DNA from: Bostrychus sinensis
Taxonomy: Eukaryota > Chordata > Actinopteri > Gobiiformes > Eleotridae
DNA: 64,000 bases
Assembly: GCA_020698575.1 (NCBI GenBank)
Contig: CM036254.1
Coordinates: forward strand, 24,032,026 to 24,096,025
Direction of reading: 5' to 3'
Shown here: in pieces, positions 55,757-64,000 of the stretch
Layout: the number at the start of each line of letters is the position of its first letter
Numbering within the stretch: position 1 is the stretch's first letter
Translations under genes and position numbers: made by a program
Notes under the pieces: generated by a model
What the model was told of the DNA's origin: nothing
Database searches by the model: none
The model's input: the letters and a program-made list of their open reading frames with translations, nothing else

Positions 55757-57600
55757 GGCTCCTCTGGCAGCTGTTGTGGCGTTTAGTGAGAGCTGTGGGA
55801 TGGGATGTAGGCTTCTCCTTCTTCATGAATGTTTGATGGGACGCTGGCCTGAACACGCCACCCATGTCCTGCAGTGTCGTGTTTCTAAAGATGGGTTGAT
55901 ATCCTGCTGGCAGTTCCACAACACTGGCTCTTGAGATGTGCGCTATAGGAGAGTGAACACACAACAATCAGGATTAGGGAGATTAGGTTACTAATTATCA
56001 TTCCCAAAAGTAGCCCACCCAAGACATTAAATATTGTATGGGTATTACAAAACAGAAAGATCTTACCTACATTCATTTTTTGTAACAGAGCAAAGGTACA
56101 CAAAAGACAAAACATGCTATGACCTACTTTGCAAAACAGTGCAATCTGAAACAGGTCTACAGCTGTTAGAGAAAAGTGTCTGGACTCATATTCTTTCAAT
56201 AGGATTTACTTTTGCCAATAACAAAAGCAATAATAGATTTGGTGTGCATTTACTGCAAATCTGAACATGCAACAAACAAAATAAAGTAGAGCAAAATACG
56301 TCTTACCTCCTACCTCCTGCTGATTTCCACCTAATCTGTTATTGTGTTTCAGGGCACCCTCATGTCTCAAATTGGTACCAGGACCTATTTGACCCCAAAA
56401 GAACACATAGAACACTTAGAACACATAAGATAAAGTTAAAAAAATTGCAAATCACATAGAACCATATTTTATCCACAAAAATAAAGTAATTTCTAGTTAT
56501 ATGCTAAAAGGAACAGTTTGGAAAGAAGCAGTTTGGAAAGGCAGGGACTAAGAGCTGTTGTATTAGATGCTGGTAGTTATTGGGTCCTCAAGCTTCACTG
56601 AACTTAAGAACAGTTATGATTCTGTAGTGGAAATCACTGCATGGATTAGGACCGCTTCCAAAAGTCAATGACTGTAAACAGTTTGCAACAATTTGTTAAA
56701 ATTATGGCTCTCATTGTGTAAAGTAGTGTGAACATGATCCAGAAACACTCCTGTCTTCCCTGGGCCAAAGCTAAAAGGCAAAATAGAAACTGCTCTATAT
56801 ATGGTCAAATGAATCAAGAAGTAAAAAAACAGACACCCAACTGGTCCAGAGAAGGGAGAGTTTCTGGATCACATTCACATATGGATCTTCTTTGTATGAT
56901 ACAGCTACAATCTACAGGAGACAATCTGATTTCCTGGTTTTGGTGTTGTCCCAGGACAATGTCCCAGTATTTAGAAAAGTAAGTAAAAAGTAAAATAAAA
57001 GCATTCATAAAACAGTAAATGTTTTATGAAGGTGTGAAAAAAGAAATTCAATTCACTAGGCAAAAAAGAGAAAAGGCATTGCCTGCTCCACTTTAGATAA
57101 TAATATTGGTCAGGTTGGGGTTATGGACAGACATAGGCAGGCTATATGAACACACCAAAATATTTACTGAGATTTGTTTTTGGAATTGGAAAATCTTATT
57201 AACATGGACCTCAACCTTATTTATTTCCTATTTAGGTATACATAAATAGTGCCTACTTTATCTATAAGCTCACTCACATCCTGAAACAAAAACATGGGCC
57301 ATTCTAGCAGAAATACCATACAAAGAACAGAGATTCACTTTAGTGCAAACACAGCCAGAGGAAGACAAAAATATTGCTGGTTATTTATTTTATCACCAGT
57401 CTCATAAAAAAATTGGGACAACAAACCCTATTATGAATGCATAAAAACAACTAGACTTGGCTCTTCCTAACAAAATGTAGAGTAATAAATTACGAAATGA
57501 TCAGGCCCTTAAGTTAACACTGACAGATGCAATCAAAGATATCAGATATTTTCACTCAAAACTTACTATAAAAGCGTTCAACCAAACCCAAAGTACAGGT
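55757..57600. other. Region between the TRIM gene and aldh18a1
   Basis: The two genes diverge from here (TRIM minus, aldh18a1 plus), so both promoters should lie in this stretch. I see no further coding exon. A noncoding first exon for the TRIM gene is possible near 55.95 kb, but I cannot define its edges. Frames at 55885-56199 and 56206-56415 lack known motifs. Confidence 0.5.
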
Positions 57601-57609
57601 ATTTGTTCC

Positions 57610-57811
57610 GTGTGTAAAACAGACTCCAGAACAGCAGAGGGCAGTAGTGAGTGTTAAAGCATATAGCCGCAGATCTTTCATCACCTACAGAAGCAGGTCC
57701 TAACGTGGGCTGTGGATGTGGCAGCAGCAGCCCACTCCGGCTGACGACGTGTCCCTCTGCTCTCCTCATTAAACTTTTTTGCCGGTTTCCTGACTGTTCA
57801 CATAACCACAG
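57610..57811 (+). promoter_or_regulatory. aldh18a1: Likely aldh18a1 noncoding first exon and promoter region
   Basis: A locally GC-richer stretch ends at a good donor ('cataaccacag|gtagga', 57811/57812). The next exon starts with 'gtatcactgcc' just before the ATG, consistent with a 5'-untranslated first exon splicing to exon 2. The 5' boundary is a guess. Confidence 0.5.
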
Positions 57812-58147
57812 GTAGGAGGTTAATTTGTTAAATTCGCACTAAAATAGTTTTACTGTAAATGTCGTTTTTTTTGGCAAATCTCTGCAACACGGAAGCTAAT
57901 GCTAACTAGCGCCACCTGAATGTTTTGGTTTGTGCTCATGGCTTTGACTCAGGCTCTTGGTGGACAGATAACAAAATCATGCTTGGTTTACAAACTGATA
58001 GGCAAATTATAAAATGTCATTAGTTGCGTTAGTTATAGATTTATGGACCAATTTGAGAACACAATGTACAGTAAGAAAAGTAACAGTGAGTCAGAAAATA
58101 TGGCATTTCAAATAAAGGAATTAAATAAATGTTTGTATTATTATTAG

Positions 58148-59110
58148 GCCCGAGCCGGCAGGCATCGCCGGCGAGGGACTATTAAGATTGATGCGTTCCG
58201 TCATTATTATATTTCACAATCTTTAGACAAAAATTTAAACCCCTGAACATTAACGAAAAGTCAATTTTATTTGACCCAAAATTCAAGGTTGGCGAAAAAT
58301 TTAATATATTGAAGTCCGCGAAAAAAAATTGAAATTGAAAAATGGCTGAGTGGTGCCACCTGGAAAAGTCAAAATATATTGGTCCTATGGGAGGGCACCG
58401 CAAACATTTTTCAAGGTAGAAAAATGAAACTTGGCAGGATCATAGAACATGTCAGGACAATTAAAAAAAATATATGACTCCGCCCTAAACCCAACAGGAA
58501 GTCGGCCATATTGGGTGGAACCTGGGACCTGCAAAATTGTACCACTTGTACAAAAAGTATATATGTTTTCAGTTTTCATTTAAAAGACTCCAAACTCAGT
58601 CAAAATTACTTGGACACAAGTGCAGTCAAAAGTTATTAAATGATTTTTGGATACAGTGTTGGGTGTGGCTGTGGCGAGCCCACAAGGACGCGGCCATTTT
58701 GAGAACTATAAAAACTCTAAAAAAGTATCTCTTACATACAAGGTCAGATTGAGTTGGACCCAATGGAACATTTGTGTACAATGACGACCTGAACACAATA
58801 TGTCAATATTATGGCTATGTCATAAAATTGTCCTCCAGACCTACAAAATTTGAATGGAGGCAAACAATTTTGTTTGTTGTAGACACATGAAATTTGGCAC
58901 ACACATCCTCCATGCCATACTGAACATAAAAGCCAATGAGGACATACTCCTATCTACAACCATGTTACCATGGCAACGGTGCAAATATCTAATTGAAATT
59001 AATGGGGTGTCATCACTCCATTAAAAGCAATGATAAAATTAAATCTCATTAAAACAACTGTAATATATCACCTCATGGCCGTTATAGGCGTGGTAAACAA
59101 TATCACATTG
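58148..59110. repeat. Dispersed teleost repeat in aldh18a1 intron 1
   Basis: It begins 'ggcccgagccggcaggcatcgccggcgag' and contains 'gaaatttggcacacacatcctccatgcc' and 'aatgaggacatactcc'. I recall these as parts of a widespread fish repeat with a GGGCCCGAGC start. The class is uncertain and there is no reading frame. Confidence 0.6.
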
Positions 59111-59321
59111 TCAACTAGGTTACTGGGCAAGTTCAGCAGCATGTTTTATGTGGCTAGGCAAGAAGACAGATGCCTTGCATAATTACACTGCAGTTATTTT
59201 TTACATGTAATGTAATAAAGGAAGACCACATTGTCCTGTCCCCAGCGCTTGATCATGGCTTAGTTTGCTCCACTCTTACAATAACCTCATGTTATCATTA
59301 CTGTCCTCAGGTATCACTGCC

Positions 59322-61894
<2,573 letters not shown>

Positions 61895-64000
61895 GTCAGT
61901 AGTAAATGTGAAGTTTATTATTATACACAGTTTTCTGTATAATTCAACTTGTTTCAACATGTTTTCTGACATTAAACTGGAAAAATAACCCTTCTTAGTA
62001 GCTGACTATTTTGACAAACATCTTAAAAACTTACATAGTTTTACTTCAAAAATAATGTTTGGAGTAGAGCTTAGATTGGGCCCAAAAAATCCAGCCCGAC
62101 CCTAGGCTGTTCAAGTTCTGTCCAAACCCAGCTCTGATCCAAACCATCACGTGTAATTATGGGCCCACCCAGACCCCAGCCCGCATGCTGACGTTTATAT
62201 GCACAATCCCAAATTGCTTGATTGACAGCATATGTGCTGCCTGCTATAATCGTCCCTGCTTTAGTCTCTTAACTGCGGGGGGGGGGGGGCACAGGGGAGA
62301 TCCAGGACAGAAGGCGTACATCCTCAGGTGTTAAAGGGGCCCTATTATGCAAAATCAATTTTTCTGAGCTTTCTACCATGTATGTATGTACCATAATGTT
62401 GTTCCTACATCTAAAGCATAGCTGGAGTTGTGTTTTTGTTTCATTCACGCATGTTTGAGTAATCCTCTATTCTTTTACATTAATTTGCTAAAAGGACAAC
62501 GGTGTCTACCTTTTCTACCTGACTGTTAAACGATACCTTTGTAGTATCGAAAGAAAAGTTACAATACTACTGGTATTGAAAAAATATTTTTATTCAATAC
62601 CAAATTAAAAGACCTAGTGGGACCTTTAATGTTCCTTTGCATGGATGAATCAAATAAATAACAGGATAAATCATACAAACTACTGGTTTTAACTTGCAGC
62701 TAAGCCAAAAATTGGTCTTTTATTCCATATTATTTTTTTATGAATGTAGAAGATTAATTAGCACACCATATGTATCAGAAAAATTGTCATTCAGGTACCT
62801 GTATTGAAAACAGGTATTGTTTAAGTGTTGGTATACTGGTACCCAGCCCTACTTCCTTCACTCTTTATTTACTGAAGCAAACGGGACACAGTAGTCCTCT
62901 CCGTCTTTCACTGAAGAGTTTGAGGCTTTATTGCTGTCCCTAACTTTGATATTGCTCTACAGTTTGAGCCTGTTTTGTCTAACCAGCCCTTCTCGCTGCC
63001 TCTTGCAACTCGGGTAAACTTATCCTCGCTGGGGCCTTGTCTAGAAAGGGCCATGCGCTTATATTTACACAAGCACTCACTCTCCTGTAGCTGGAAAGGT
63101 ACACTCCCTGTGTAAGAGCGCAGGACTCGGTGTTGCAACCTATGCCCGTCCTGGACGGTCGGACTCAAACCATTATGTGTAATGCTTTATCTAGTTTTGA
63201 GTTGGGCCGAGCCCAAATACTCAAGTACAGAGGGAGAGAAAAGGACTACAGACAACACGCTGCTTTGGGTTCCGTCAGCTTCTCTCTAAGTTTATTACAT
63301 TGACACAGATATATATACATGATGACAGATTCATGAGTCCATGCATACGTGCAGATTTTTATTTTCTATAGTTCAAATACATTGCAGGTAACAGAAGGAA
63401 GAATCAATTGCACAAAACAGAAATTCCAATACATGACAAATATCAAAGTTCATAATACAGTAAGTTTCATTAAAAACATGTTTGTATAAGGCTGGTAACC
63501 AATTTCATTGTACAGGTACATAGTCTGCAAAAACATCTTTTATGCAACTACAAACCCAGTGAACCACAGCAGGATGACTTGCAAAGAATTGATTAAATGC
63601 ATTTTAATCATACCATTCACCAAACAGTCAAAGCGAATGGATGAATCCCAGACATCCCCCATCCTTAGACCCCCCCCTTCTTGGTGAGGAGAAACTCCAA
63701 AAACTCAGGAAGCACCAAGGTGAAGGAGAGATCCCACTTCCAAGGACGGACAGGCTATAGATGTGACCAGGATAAGTCGTACTCCCATTAGCTGATGTAA
63801 CAAAATTTATTATAAATTAATTCCCACAGAAAGAGCATACAGTTCGAGTTTCTCATGATCTATTTCCTGAGTTAATGAATCTTCATCCTGGGTTGGTACA
63901 GGGCAAAATTCAGGAGAATTTAGAAACAATATTTTAGTCATTCTTTGCTGTATGCACTTTATTACACATGCAAAATGCTAAAAATAAGATTATTATACAT
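61895..64000. other. aldh18a1 intron with repeats, right edge
   Basis: No reductase-domain exon is visible. A G-run lies near 62278-62289. Partial miniature-element sequences occur at about 62330-62460 and 62510-62850. Sequence at 63640-63780 ('ctccaaaaactcaggaag', 'gacaggctatagatgtgacc') looks like an uncharacterised dispersed repeat. Confidence 0.6.
62510..62850 (-). mobile_element. Dispersed miniature element, inverted copy of 31987-32310
   Basis: Read on the minus strand it begins 'agggctgggtaccagtatac' and shares with the 31987 copy the words 'aagttaaaaccagtag' and 'gcaaaggaacattaaaggtc', plus the alternating 'gatacc/ggtatt' motif. There is no coding frame. Confidence 0.65.

Overview
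The window is teleost fish nuclear DNA. The evidence is intron-rich vertebrate genes with many short introns, an abundance of fish-type repeats (L2/Rex-like and L1-like LINE remnants, tRNA-derived SINEs, Tc1-like and hAT-like miniature elements, long (AT)n and (AAT)n tracts), and two TRIM/PRY-SPRY genes with the exon sizes usual in fish TRIM families. I cannot name the species.

Layout: (1) 1-5.7 kb is repeat-rich and probably lies inside a 5' intron of ablim1. It holds a SINE, an L2-type LINE 3' end and a minus-strand LINE reverse-transcriptase remnant. (2) 5,712-36,575 (+) holds most of ablim1, the actin-binding LIM protein 1 gene: 25 in-frame coding exons from the middle of LIM1 to the villin headpiece, with a polyadenylation signal at 37,406. 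Earlier exons lie outside the window. (3) 38,759-40,263 (+) is a TRIM-like gene lacking its RING/B-box exon, with coiled-coil and PRY-SPRY exons intact. (4) 42,082-48,531 (+) is habp2 (factor VII-activating protease / hyaluronan-binding protein 2): signal peptide, His-rich and acidic N-terminus, three EGF modules, kringle, a long Pro/Thr-rich linker and a trypsin domain with its catalytic triad. (5) 49.2-51.5 kb is a nested transposon block with a minisatellite. (6) 52,212-55,756 (-) is an intact six-exon TRIM E3 ligase gene (RING, B-box, coiled coil, PRY-SPRY). (7) About 57.6 to beyond 61.9 kb (+) is the 5' half of aldh18a1 (P5C synthase): a noncoding first exon and the complete glutamate-5-kinase part. 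The gamma-glutamyl-phosphate reductase exons lie past the right edge. 61.9-64 kb is repeat-filled intron.

The genes do not form a pathway. They are a chromosomal neighbourhood: a cytoskeletal adaptor, a secreted protease, a mitochondrial proline/ornithine biosynthesis enzyme and two probable innate-immune TRIM genes. In human, ABLIM1 and HABP2 both lie in 10q25 and ALDH18A1 in 10q24, so partly conserved synteny is plausible (recalled knowledge).

The most useful observations are gene-structure details read from frame and splice-site logic: an 8-nt microexon and a GC-AG intron in ablim1, a pair of alternative ablim1 exons, tandem 5' splice sites 6 nt apart in aldh18a1 that match the known Val-Asn isoforms, a 72-nt in-frame intron and an expanded mucin-like linker in habp2, and a RING-less TRIM copy with the same coiled-coil exon sizes as the intact TRIM gene. 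I found no convincing new biological system.
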